Shown here: piece by piece, positions 1-5,341 of the stretch | Numbering within the stretch: position 1 is the first letter of the stretch | How the letters are laid out: each line of letters opens with the position of its first letter | Assembly (NCBI GenBank): GCA_947166955.1 | Contig: CAMVGI010000009.1 | Location: 1 to 14,389, forward strand | Direction: 5' to 3' | From: an uncultured Clostridia bacterium | Lineage (GTDB): Bacteria; Bacillota_A; Clostridia; Oscillospirales; Oscillospiraceae | DNA length: 14,389 nt | Made by a program: the position numbers and the translations under genes | The notes under the pieces: generated by a model | Databases searched by the model: none | The model's input: only the letters and a program-made list of their open reading frames with translations | Told to the model about the DNA's origin: nothing

Positions 1-170
1 CCACCGCTTTTCTGCGCGGTGCGGGCGTCGGCGCGGTCGCCGGCGCGACGATCGGCGCGCTGATCGCGGCAAACCGCGGCTCCATGCGAACGGGTGTCGG
101 TCGCGCCATGCAGCATGCCGGCGCGGCCATGGACGAGGCTTTGTACGATTTCATGCGCACGATGCGATAA
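1..170 (+). CDS. 3' end of a small glycine-rich membrane protein (partial)
   Basis: The frame starting at base 3 is open from the window edge to TAA at 168-170 and gives 55 residues. The visible part has a glycine/alanine-rich hydrophobic stretch (GAGVGAVAGATIGALIAA) typical of a short membrane helix, then a basic, methionine-rich tail ending DEALYDFMRTMR. This resembles the C-terminal half of small YtxH-like or glycine-zipper membrane proteins common in Firmicutes, but the N-terminus is missing and I cannot assign a family. A strong terminator begins three bases after the stop, which supports this as a real gene end. It lies outside the tRNA scar, so it is probably host chromosome rather than island. 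Confidence 0.7.
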   Translation, partial: TAFLRGAGVGAVAGATIGALIAANRGSMRTGVGRAMQHAGAAMDEALYDFMRTMR

Positions 171-172
171 GG

Positions 173-209
173 AAAAAAGGGGAAACGCGGGCCGCGTTCC
201 CCCTTTTTT
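173..209 (+). terminator. Rho-independent terminator
   Basis: An A6-G4 arm pairs with a C4-T6 arm around an inner AACGCG/CGCGTT stem, with a 3-nt loop and one A-C mismatch (183/199). The run of six T at 204-209 completes an intrinsic terminator for the partial gene just upstream. The A-run on the 5' side also allows use from the minus strand. Confidence 0.92.
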
Positions 210-231
210 CGTGCAAACGCAAAATTCGTGC

Positions 232-260
232 TTGACTTCCCCGACATCTTCGCATATAAT
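232..260 (+). promoter_or_regulatory. Sigma-A promoter for the tRNA-Ser region
   Basis: TTGACT at 232-237 and TATAAT at 255-260 are separated by 17 bp, almost the full consensus. Transcription should start near 267, about 20 bases before the truncated tRNA copy and about 210 bases before the intact tRNA. I see no comparable promoter between 331 and 477, so the intact tRNA probably depends on this one. Confidence 0.88.
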
Positions 261-287
261 AGCCGATGCTGTTGAGCGCAACGATAT

Positions 288-330
288 GCAGTGGTATCGA
301 AGTGGTCATAACGAGCACGACTGGAAATCG
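288..330 (+). repeat. Truncated 5' half of tRNA-Ser (attachment-site copy)
   Basis: These 43 bases are identical to 478-520, the acceptor 5' strand, D arm and most of the anticodon arm of the intact tRNA-Ser(GGA). Identity stops inside the 3' side of the anticodon stem, after TCG; no variable arm, T arm or acceptor 3' strand follows. This copy, not the intact one, sits directly behind the tRNA promoter. It is best read as the original host 5' half left behind when an element recombined at the anticodon loop. Confidence 0.88.
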
Positions 331-477
331 AATTGGTTTCGTTTCCACCGATGCCCGCCAGCCCTTGATTTTGCTGGACTCCCGCTTTTTTCTACGCCCC
401 GCGCGCCGCGGATTTCTACGTTTTTTCTACGCTTTGCTTTCGGTTCGCCGGAACCCCGGCAAGCGACAACTGAATAC
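331..477. other. 147-bp remnant between the two tRNA copies, with arm-site repeats
   Basis: No gene is supported here. The stretch carries three direct copies of a (TTT)TTTCTACG motif (386-396, 413-420, 421-431) that recurs on both sides of the integrase gene. It also has small hairpins: CCAGC/GCTGG near 358-377 and GGTTC/GAACC near 443-456. It looks like element-derived DNA trapped between two attachment cores, either a remnant of an earlier integrated element or one arm of an attP site. Confidence 0.6.
386..431 (+). repeat. Three TTTTTTCTACG repeats, candidate integrase arm sites
   Basis: TTTTTTCTACG occurs at 386-396 and 421-431, with a shorter TTTCTACG at 413-420 abutting the last copy. 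All three point the same way. The same motif occurs inverted at 737-756 and in both orientations at 2090-2142, flanking the integrase gene. Integrases with this type of N-terminal domain bind short repeats flanking the core site; assigning these repeats to that role is inference. Confidence 0.6.
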
Positions 478-569
478 GCAGTGGTATCGAAGTGGTCATA
501 ACGAGCACGACTGGAAATCGTGTGATCGCCAAAAGCGGTCCGAGGGTTCGAATCCCTCCCACTGCGCCA
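478..569 (+). tRNA. tRNA-Ser (anticodon GGA), CCA encoded
   Basis: The acceptor GCAGTGG (478-484) pairs with CCACTGC (559-565), followed by discriminator G and an encoded CCA (567-569). The D stem is TCG/CGA. The anticodon stem CACGA/TCGTG encloses loop CTGGAAA with anticodon GGA, which reads UCC/UCU serine codons. A long class II variable arm (GATCGC/GCGGTC with loop CAAAA) and a standard T arm (GAGGG TTCGAAT CCCTC) confirm serine identity. The first 43 bases are duplicated at 288-330. The perfectly symmetrical anticodon stem with its 7-nt loop is a classic core site for tyrosine recombinases. Confidence 0.96.
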
Positions 570-616
570 AAATCAAGAGGGAATTTGCCTGATTTGGTAA
601 ATTCCCTCTTGATTTT
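569..616. terminator. Bidirectional terminator after tRNA-Ser and the integrase gene
   Basis: An 18-bp perfect inverted repeat (569-586 with 599-616) with a 12-nt loop starts at the last base of the tRNA and ends in TTTT on either strand. It can end the tRNA transcript on the plus strand and the integrase transcript arriving on the minus strand. Confidence 0.8.
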
Positions 617-736
617 GCAACTTTCGAGAGAATTTCCGTGATTCCGGTTTCTCGGTAGTCCGCTCGATAATCGTTCTGATTATTATTGGTATTGCTGTAT
701 TTTTGCAATTATTTCGCTGCTATTGGAATGCTGGCG

Positions 737-761
737 CGTAGAAAAAGCGTAGAAGAGCGTA
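737..761 (-). repeat. CGTAGAAAAA repeats downstream of the integrase gene
   Basis: CGTAGAAAAA at 737-746 and CGTAGAAGA at 748-756 are reverse complements of the TTTTTCTACG motif found upstream of the tRNA, with a third CGTA at 758-761. They lie between the tRNA 3' end and the integrase stop codon, where the second arm of an attachment site would be expected. Confidence 0.55.
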
Positions 762-775
762 TACAGTTGGTAATA

Positions 776-1999
776 TCAAGCGCCGGTTTCCTCCGATTTT
801 GCATACAGGTTCGCCGCGATCATTCCGGTCTCCTGCTGCGCGGAGACGTCGAGATGGGCGTAAATGTCCGCCGTCGTGCTGAAGGTCGCGTGCCCCAGCC
901 AAATCTGGATCTGCTTCATCGACACGCCGTTCGCCAGCAGCAAACTAGCCGCGGTATGGCGAAGATCGTGGAAGCGGATCTTTCGCAGGCCGTACTTCTC
1001 CAGCAGGTACGTGAAGTGCTCCGTCACAAAGTTGGGGCGGATCAGTACGCCCATCTGGTCGACGCAGACGTAGTCGAGGTAGTCCGTGCAGTACGACGAG
1101 CGGAACAGGGCGCGGTACGTCTCCTGCTGCGCCTTCTGGCGCGTGAGCAGGTCTTCGATCACGGGCAGGAGCGGCAGGGTGCGGACGCTGGACTTGGTTT
1201 TGAGTACGTCCTCGCCGCGAATCAGGCACTTGCCGCCCTCCGTCGTCTCGATAACCTTGTGCCGTACGGAGATGGTCTTGCCCTTGAAATCGACGGCGTT
1301 CCACTTGAGCCCCAGCACCTCGCTGCGCCGCAGGCCATAGTAGGCGGCGAGCGTGATCGGCGTTTCCAGCGGGTCGCCTTTCGCGGCGGCGAACAGCAGA
1401 CGCATTTCCTCCTCCGAATAGTGTCCCGGCTCGAAGTGGTTCTTCTTCGGCTTGTCCACGCGGTCGGCGGGATTGCGCGCGATGATGTCCTTCTTCACGG
1501 CGTTCAGCAGCGCACGGTGCAGGACCGCGTGGTAGTGGATGACCGTGTTCGTCTTGCAGCCGTCGTCCAGGATCTTCTGGTAGAAGTCCTGCAAGTGCGT
1601 GGGCGTCAGCTCGCCGAGCGTCACGCCCAGCGCGCGGAAGTACGGGTCGATCCGCGCGTTGACCATGTTGCGGTAGCTGTGGTGCGTCGCCGTGGAGACG
1701 GTGGACTTGATCATTTTGAGCCACGATTGCACATAGTCCGCGAACAGGGCGTCCGCCTCGTTGGGCTTGGGAGCCTCCGTGACCAGCTCGCCTTTCTCGC
1801 TCAGCTTGGGGTAGAACCTGCCCTCACCGTGCGATTCGTATTCGACGATCAGATGGTTGAGCAGGGCTTCCGCCTCGCGCTTGTTGCCGCGCTCCGGCAG
1901 ACCGAGGGGTATCCATTTGGGTTTCCGCTTGCCGTTCACCTTGAGGTTGAGAACGGCGTAGTATTTTCCGTTTTTGATTTGCAGGTTGCCGGTCAGCAT
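776..1999 (-). CDS. int: Tyrosine recombinase / integrase
   Basis: A 407-aa site-specific recombinase expected to integrate and excise the island at the adjacent tRNA-Ser. The N-terminus (about residues 1-55, with GKYYAVLNLKVNGKRKPKW) resembles the AP2-like arm-binding domain of Tn916-type integrases. Residues about 80-175 form the SAM-like core-binding domain. The C-terminal catalytic domain shows the full active-site set: R224 (GLRRSEVLGL), a lysine in KTKSSVRTL (about 267-269), H344 and R347 (HDLRHTAASLLL), H370 (LGH) and the nucleophile Y380 (ADIYAHL). Length is normal. The ATG at 1999 has AGGAG about 11 bases upstream. It points toward the tRNA and is followed by candidate arm repeats and the bidirectional terminator. 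The excisionase gene lies upstream in the same direction. All key residues are present, so it is probably functional. Confidence 0.95.
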   Translation of the reverse strand: MLTGNLQIKNGKYYAVLNLKVNGKRKPKWIPLGLPERGNKREAEALLNHLIVEYESHGEGRFYPKLSEKGELVTEAPKPNEADALFADYVQSWLKMIKSTVSTATHHSYRNMVNARIDPYFRALGVTLGELTPTHLQDFYQKILDDGCKTNTVIHYHAVLHRALLNAVKKDIIARNPADRVDKPKKNHFEPGHYSEEEMRLLFAAAKGDPLETPITLAAYYGLRRSEVLGLKWNAVDFKGKTISVRHKVIETTEGGKCLIRGEDVLKTKSSVRTLPLLPVIEDLLTRQKAQQETYRALFRSSYCTDYLDYVCVDQMGVLIRPNFVTEHFTYLLEKYGLRKIRFHDLRHTAASLLLANGVSMKQIQIWLGHATFSTTADIYAHLDVSAQQETGMIAANLYAKSEETGA

Positions 2000-2089
2000 T
2001 GCCTGTCACTCTCCTTTCCGTTTGCTGCGGCCGCCCGCCATTGACGGCTCAACAGTATCACATTCGTGCTCTGATATCCATATCCAAAG

Positions 2090-2142
2090 CGTAGAACACC
2101 GACTCGATTTTTTCTACGAAAGCTCCGCTTCCGTAGAAAAAA
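2090..2142. repeat. Arm-site-like repeats between int and xis, including a perfect inverted pair
   Basis: CGTAGAACA (2090-2098) precedes an inverted pair: TTTTTTCTACG (2108-2118) and CGTAGAAAAAA (2132-2142). The pair can fold as an 11-bp stem extended by AAGC/GCTT around a 3-nt loop. It ends in A, not T, on both strands, so it is not a terminator. It matches the repeats at 386-431 and 737-756. Confidence 0.6.
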
Positions 2143-2155
2143 TGTCATGAATGCC

Positions 2156-2190
2156 GTTTCCCTCGCCGCTGGCGCGGCAACTGGGGAAAC
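2156..2190. other. Hairpin between xis and int
   Basis: GTTTCCC (2156-2162) pairs with GGGAAAC (2184-2190), and inside it GCCGC (2165-2169) pairs with GCGGC (2174-2178) around loop TGGC. On the minus-strand transcript it falls between excisionase and integrase and could affect readthrough or RNA stability. CATGAAT/ATTCATG heptamers at 2146-2152, 2224-2230 and 2248-2254 flank it; their role is unknown. Confidence 0.45.
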
Positions 2191-2274
2191 ATGGCGGCCA
2201 AACATCCATGCGCTCCGACCTTGATTCATGACGTCGCGCCGCGGGCGCATGAATATTTGGCAGGCGTCCCCATG

Positions 2275-2484
2275 CTATGCGGCGTCAACATCGTCACCGG
2301 TCAGGTATTCGATGACGCAGAGCTTGGGGATGCGGTAGCTCCGCCCGATGCGCACACAGCGCAGCTCGCCCGACGCGAGCAGACGGTACGCGAGCTTTCG
2401 GCTGATGCCGCCGAGCATTTTGCGAAGCTGCTCCACATCGACCACGTCGGGGTACTCCGCAAACATATCGTGTTTCTTTTGCAT
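2275..2484 (-). CDS. xis: Excisionase, MerR-like winged helix
   Basis: A 69-aa protein that fits the excisionase/HTH_17 family. Residues about 14-62 carry the typical pattern: VVDVEQLRKMLGGISRKLAYR (helix-turn-helix), then LLASGELRCVRIG, then RSYRIPKLCVIEYL. Small proteins of this type bind near an att site and bias the integrase toward excision. The ATG at 2484 has a perfect AGGAGGA seven bases upstream (2491-2497). It is upstream of the integrase gene in the same orientation with 275 bp between; that gap holds the repeats and hairpin described separately. The family match is clear. A DNA-binding regulator of some other process is less likely given the neighbour. Confidence 0.85.
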   Translation of the reverse strand: MQKKHDMFAEYPDVVDVEQLRKMLGGISRKLAYRLLASGELRCVRIGRSYRIPKLCVIEYLTGDDVDAA

Positions 2485-2506
2485 AGATGATCCTCCTGAA
2501 AAGCAG

Positions 2507-2557
2507 AAGAAGGACGCGGGGCGATGATATGACTGTCATCGCGTCCACGTCCTTCTT
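2507..2557. promoter_or_regulatory. Long hairpin in the leader of xis
   Basis: AAGAAGGACG (2507-2516) pairs with CGTCCTTCTT (2548-2557), and a nested GCGATGA (2521-2527) pairs with TCATCGC (2536-2542). On the minus strand it ends about ten bases before the xis ribosome binding site. It could be an attenuator, a translation-control hairpin or a regulator-binding palindrome. No T-run follows, so a simple terminator is unlikely. Confidence 0.5.
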
Positions 2558-2704
2558 GTTGTGTTGATGGTTGTATTCGGGGTGTGTCAGGATATAGTTA
2601 TCCCTTTTATGGTGAAAATCTCGTATAAAAAGAAAAATAGTGCGAGGTTAAATCGGAGCTTTACTCATTGCTCCGGGAAAAATCCTCCCTCTGCGGAGGT
2701 AACA

Positions 2705-2820
2705 GTACGGGACAGGTCCGGCAAGACCTGCACGGGCATATACCAAGGGTCTTCACTGCTTTCAACCCAAGGGCAGCGCCGCCTCTCTTACGCGGAGGCC
2801 ATGCAAGGTGTCTCATTTTA
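2705..2820 (-). repeat. Repeat module A, copy 1
   Basis: This matches 3150-3265 with no gaps at 104 of 116 bases by eye (about 90%). It contains a CAGGTC/GACCTG hairpin near its start. On its left side (2684-2699) is a CCTCC/GGAGG hairpin; copy 2 has a different hairpin at the same place, so the flanking stem varies while the module is conserved. Confidence 0.85.
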
Positions 2821-2981
2821 GGCAACACCGCACGATTCGCGGCACACGTCTTGCTTGCATAAATCCCGCCATATGCCCCCAAACCCCTTGACCATCCATC
2901 AAGGATGGCCTGCGGGATTTCGTGTCATCTGTCGAGATTTCTGACGGCGCAATCCGCGCACCAGAATCGTGTGGAGTTGCC
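2821..2981. mobile_element. 161-bp MITE-like element with terminal inverted repeats
   Basis: The ends GGCAACACCGCACGATTC (2821-2838) and GAATCGTGTGGAGTTGCC (2964-2981) are inverted repeats with two mismatches over 18 bp. Inside, AAATCCCGC (2861-2869) pairs with GCGGGATTT (2912-2920) and CCATCC (2892-2897) with GGATGG (2903-2908). The element begins exactly where module A copy 1 ends and stops four bases before module B copy 1. In copy 2 only two bases separate A from B, which serves as the empty site. No coding capacity is seen, so any movement would need a transposase from elsewhere. A target-site duplication is not clear. Confidence 0.65.
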
Positions 2982-2985
2982 TTTG

Positions 2986-3121
2986 TCGAAACGTCGTCCA
3001 TGCGGCGGTCCTGCCAGAGACCGCTTCCGCGGCAGTTCTCGCTCACCGGCGTGATCGCCGGGTCATGGCGCTGCGTTGGAGTGCTCTTCCGTTTCGACGG
3101 TTTCCCGTACTGCTGATATGA
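2986..3121 (-). repeat. Repeat module B, copy 1
   Basis: These 136 bases match 3268-3403 at 133 positions. The module is GC-rich and full of short stems: GCGGTC/GACCGC around CTGCCAGA, CCGGCG/CGCCGG around TGAT, and CCGT/ACGG around a TTCG loop. It could be a structured RNA or a protein-binding repeat; no gene is supported. Confidence 0.9.
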
Positions 3122-3149
3122 TCATATCCCCGCTGTAACCGGGGAAGCG

Positions 3150-3265
3150 GTACGGGACAGGTCCGGCAAGACCCGCGCGGGCATATTCCAAGGGCCTCTA
3201 CTGCTTCCAACCCAGGGTCAGCGCCGCCTCTCTTACGCGGAGGCCAGGCGAGGTGTCTCATTATA
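3150..3265 (-). repeat. Repeat module A, copy 2
   Basis: Second copy of module A, preceded by its own CCGCT/AGCGG hairpin (3130-3150). Here module A is followed almost directly by module B, showing the uninterrupted arrangement of the ~282-bp unit. Confidence 0.85.
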
Positions 3266-3267
3266 AC

Positions 3268-3403
3268 TCGAAACGGGGTCCATGCGGCGGTCCTGCCAGA
3301 GACCGCTTCCGCGGCAGTTCTCGCTCACCGGCGTGATCGCCGGGTCATGGCGCTGCGTTGGAGTGCTCTTCCGTTTCGACGGTTTCCCGTACTGCTGGTA
3401 TGA
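3268..3403 (-). repeat. Repeat module B, copy 2
   Basis: Second copy of module B, offset 282 bp from copy 1 and nearly identical. It ends about 55 bases before the -35 box of the DUF6076-type gene, so it could affect that promoter region. Confidence 0.9.
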
Positions 3404-3457
3404 GATTGTCGAGGTGCATCGGCAACCGTCTTTTCCGATTGCCTGCCGCTATTATAA

Positions 3458-3487
3458 TTGACTTTTGCGCCGCTGTCCATGTATAAT
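3458..3487 (+). promoter_or_regulatory. Sigma-A promoter for the DUF6076-type gene
   Basis: TTGACT at 3458-3463 and a perfect TATAAT at 3482-3487 are 18 bp apart. Transcription should begin near 3494, leaving a leader of about 45 bases before the ATG at 3540. This decides the start codon, because the longer open frame from 3465 would begin inside the promoter. Confidence 0.85.
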
Positions 3488-3539
3488 AGGTAAAATTATT
3501 TTCCAGCTTAACGATTGTAGAGATTGGGGAACATGGATA

Positions 3540-4586
3540 ATGAGGAATACCGAAAACAAGCCGGCACCGCTGGCATACGGCTATGCGGAGAACGGACTCC
3601 TGCATACGGAATTGCAGTGGGCGCAGATGGACGAAGCGTGCTTCGCCAAAACCATCGGCGCGGATCTGGTGGATTTTGCTTACATTGATGACGGTTCGCT
3701 GTATGCGGTCATATTGGAGATCAACAGCCTCTGCCGGGGCTTGACCGAGAAACAGGCGAGCGCGGACAATATCGCCCGCGCCGTGCTGCAAAAATGTGAG
3801 CCGATGCTTCGGATCAATCTGTATTTCTCCGTCTACCTGATGAGTTTTCTCGACTTCCTGTTTGACGGAACCATCGACGAGCGCGTTTTTCCCGGCGCGA
3901 GCCGTGCCGAACGGCGTCTGCGCAAAGCGGCAAAGGATGCGCGGAACGCAGACGTCATGGATGTGGTTGACCTGATTTTCGAAGCCTGTCAGTCCAAACG
4001 GAAGCTCGCCGAATCGGCATTGCGGGCGGTATATGAGGATAAAACAGGCGGAGCCCTCACACCGCTGGAGCGCTATTACCGGCGTGAGCAGGAGGACGCT
4101 TTGTTCCAAAAACAGCTCCACGCGACCTTTACCGTGAAGCTGGGGCGGCGCGCAACGGGCGACCGCTCTGTGACGCAGCTCACGGTGCTGGATACGGTGG
4201 ACGATCTGCTGCGCTATGAATTGTTCCTTTTGGTGACACAGGGTAGGCGGTATAAGTTCTGCAAGAACTGCGGCAAGCCGTTCATCCCCTCCGGGCGCTC
4301 GGACGCAATCTACTGCGACCGCGTCATGGAGGGCGCGGACAAACCCTGCAGCAAGATCGGCGCGTACAGGACCGACGTGAAAAAAGTGGAGGCAGATCCC
4401 GTATTGAACGCCCACCGCATGGCATACCGGCGGATGCACAAGAACATGGAGTACGGCGGCTTGGAGGAGGATGCGTTCAAGCGCTGGAAGGACGAGGCGG
4501 CGCAAAAGCGCGACCGCTGCAAGGCGGGCGAGCTCGGCGTGGAGGATTTCCTCGCGTGGCTGGACGCCACGAGCAGGAGACGGTGA
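3540..4586 (+). CDS. DUF6076-type protein with C-terminal four-cysteine zinc ribbon
   Basis: A 348-aa protein of unknown function. The N-terminal two thirds are mostly helical with no motif I recognise. Near residues 241-270 there is a probable zinc ribbon: CKNCGKPF, then YCD, then CSKIGAYR (C241, C244, C259, C270). The conserved tail after it (KKVEADPVLNAHRMAYRR, then RWKDEAAQKRDRCKAGEL and a DFLAWLD end) is the pattern I associate with DUF6076 proteins of Firmicutes. The ATG at 3540 is chosen because GGGGAA lies about eight bases upstream and the promoter excludes the earlier in-frame ATG. It is the only plus-strand protein gene in the cargo and converges on the thioredoxin-like gene with an 18-bp gap. 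A nucleic-acid-binding role is only a guess from the zinc ribbon. Confidence 0.85.
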   Translation: MRNTENKPAPLAYGYAENGLLHTELQWAQMDEACFAKTIGADLVDFAYIDDGSLYAVILEINSLCRGLTEKQASADNIARAVLQKCEPMLRINLYFSVYLMSFLDFLFDGTIDERVFPGASRAERRLRKAAKDARNADVMDVVDLIFEACQSKRKLAESALRAVYEDKTGGALTPLERYYRREQEDALFQKQLHATFTVKLGRRATGDRSVTQLTVLDTVDDLLRYELFLLVTQGRRYKFCKNCGKPFIPSGRSDAIYCDRVMEGADKPCSKIGAYRTDVKKVEADPVLNAHRMAYRRMHKNMEYGGLEEDAFKRWKDEAAQKRDRCKAGELGVEDFLAWLDATSRRR

Positions 4587-4598
4587 GAGAGCGTTGGG

Positions 4599-4630
4599 CG
4601 CGGTTCATACCACCGCGTCCAGCGCTTTTT
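4599..4630 (+). terminator. Possible terminator between convergent genes
   Basis: CGCGGT (4599-4604) pairs with ACCGCG (4612-4617) around a 7-nt loop, with five T at 4626-4630. A wider pair, CTGGACGC (4560-4567) with GCGTCCAG (4615-4622), also exists. The T-run is eight bases from the short stem, so termination may be weak. The hairpin overlaps the 3' end of the minus-strand gene. Confidence 0.4.
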
Positions 4631-4891
4631 GACCTCTGCTTTGATTTTGACGTAGTCGTCGCCGGGGTGCGCCTCGTAGAGCTTCTCAGCGCCCGCGTAG
4701 ATCGTCGGGACGTAGTAATAGTCGGTGTAACGGCTCGTCGCCTCGCTCTCGCGCTCTTCCTCGATCCACTCGACCGCGACGCCGCGGTAGGCGGGGTTCT
4801 CCTCGCACAGCTCGTTCAATGCGCGGCGCGCCTCGTGGCAGTAGGGGCAGTCGTCCAGATGCAGGATCGTCAGCGTCTTCTCTGCGTCCAC
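4605..4891 (-). CDS. Thioredoxin/glutaredoxin-like protein, C-terminus frameshifted
   Basis: A small thiol-disulfide oxidoreductase-like protein with a CPYC active site at residues 15-18 (LHLDDCPYCHEARRAL) and the conserved cis-proline segment YYYVPTIYAG (about 58-67). It starts at GTG 4889-4891 with GGAGGG five bases upstream. As sequenced, the frame continues past residue 89 for about 100 low-complexity residues antisense to the neighbouring gene. A -1 shift at the five-base A-run (4626-4630 on the plus strand) instead gives a natural helical end, KKALDAVV, and a TGA at 4605-4607. I take 4605 as the true end (about 95 aa). The cause may be a one-base deletion, a sequencing error or slippage during expression. 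The gene is 30 bp downstream of the deoxyribosyltransferase gene and is the last of the operon. Confidence 0.8.
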
Positions 4892-4921
4892 CTTTTCCCT
4901 CCGTAGATCGGCATCTTTTCT

Positions 4922-5341
4922 TTACAGCTTCCCGAAGTATTCCCGCAACTCGGCTTTGTTGTGCAGAACGATCTCCGGCGCGCCGTGGAGCATGACGTTG
5001 TCATAGCCGTCGATAAAGCAACGCGCGTCGGTCTTGTACCCGATGCAGCGTTTTCCCTTGGCGTAGCAATAGCCCAGCTCGAAGCACGCGCCCTCGTCGG
5101 GCACTCTGCCGTCGTACAGGAACAGGACCGCGTCGCACCAGTCCATGTGCTCACAGTCGAGCCGGAAAAGGTATTTGCGCCTCGGGACGCCGTCGATCGT
5201 GTCTGGCAAGTCCGCCACACAGCCGCCCTCCCGCTGGGGGAGGAAGGTCTCGTGGCCGCAATCGCGAATGATCGCGTCGATGCGCTCGTTGAACCGACGC
5301 TCGCCCTCGCAGAAGAGCGGGGCCGCAATGTAGACTTTCAT
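4922..5341 (-). CDS. Nucleoside 2-deoxyribosyltransferase-like protein
   Basis: A 139-aa member of the nucleoside 2-deoxyribosyltransferase superfamily, which moves deoxyribose between bases or hydrolyses the N-glycosidic bond. It opens with the nucleotide-binding strand MKVYIAAPLF and has NERIDAIIRDCGHETFLPQ, DWCDAVLFLYDG and PDEGACFELGYCYAKGK, where D77, D82 and E88 match the acidic active-site set and E88 is the likely nucleophile. The ATG at 5341 is preferred over one 12 codons upstream: it has GGAGG about ten bases upstream and overlaps the tautomerase stop as ATGA, a translational-coupling arrangement. Its substrate is unknown. A salvage or detoxifying role is the default. Because it trails a defence operon, a nucleotide-related defence role is possible but unproven. 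Confidence 0.87.
   Translation of the reverse strand: MKVYIAAPLFCEGERRFNERIDAIIRDCGHETFLPQREGGCVADLPDTIDGVPRRKYLFRLDCEHMDWCDAVLFLYDGRVPDEGACFELGYCYAKGKRCIGYKTDARCFIDGYDNVMLHGAPEIVLHNKAELREYFGKL

Larger units (their letters stand above)
2558..3457. other. Gene-free region of about 900 bp made of repeats
   Basis: I find no supportable gene here. The short open frames present lack ribosome binding sites and simply read through repeated DNA. From about 2684 to 3403 the region consists of two tandem copies of a composite repeat, one interrupted by a 161-bp inverted-repeat element. Bases 2558-2683 are AT-rich and featureless apart from weak promoter-like sequences on the minus strand; 3404-3457 lead into the promoter of the next gene. 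Confidence 0.75.

Noticed and set aside
496..708. 70-aa minus-strand frame containing QWEGFEP
   Set aside because: This is a well-known false translation of the tRNA-Ser T arm and terminator on the opposite strand.
686..2044. 452-aa open frame on the plus strand
   Set aside because: It is antisense to the integrase, has arginine/valine-rich low-complexity composition, no family pattern and no ribosome binding site.
2108..2142. Terminator between xis and int
   Set aside because: The inverted repeat ends in A-runs on both strands, with no T-run after the stem, and its arms match the dispersed CTACG repeats.
2661..3261. Two minus-strand frames of 72-73 aa sharing MRHLAWPPRKRGG
   Set aside because: Their similarity comes from duplicated repeat module A at the DNA level. 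They lack ribosome binding sites and run through hairpins and the inserted element.
2684..3403. CRISPR array
   Set aside because: Only two copies of long modules without regular short repeats and spacers, and no cas genes nearby.
3345..3419. Short peptides ending AVRETVETEEHSNAAP in both copies of module B
   Set aside because: Only about 20 codons, no ribosome binding site, and similarity is explained by the near-identical DNA repeat.
3465..3539. Upstream extension of the DUF6076-type gene
   Set aside because: The extra N-terminal codons contain the -10 box of the promoter, so they cannot be part of that transcript; the ATG at 3540 has a ribosome binding site.
3345..4505. 386-aa open frame on the minus strand
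   Set aside because: It is the antisense shadow of the DUF6076-type gene, which has a promoter, ribosome binding site and recognisable motif.
4310..4604. C-terminal extension of the thioredoxin-like protein
   Set aside because: The residues are serine/arginine-rich antisense sequence of the convergent gene; the -1 frame gives a family-like end instead.
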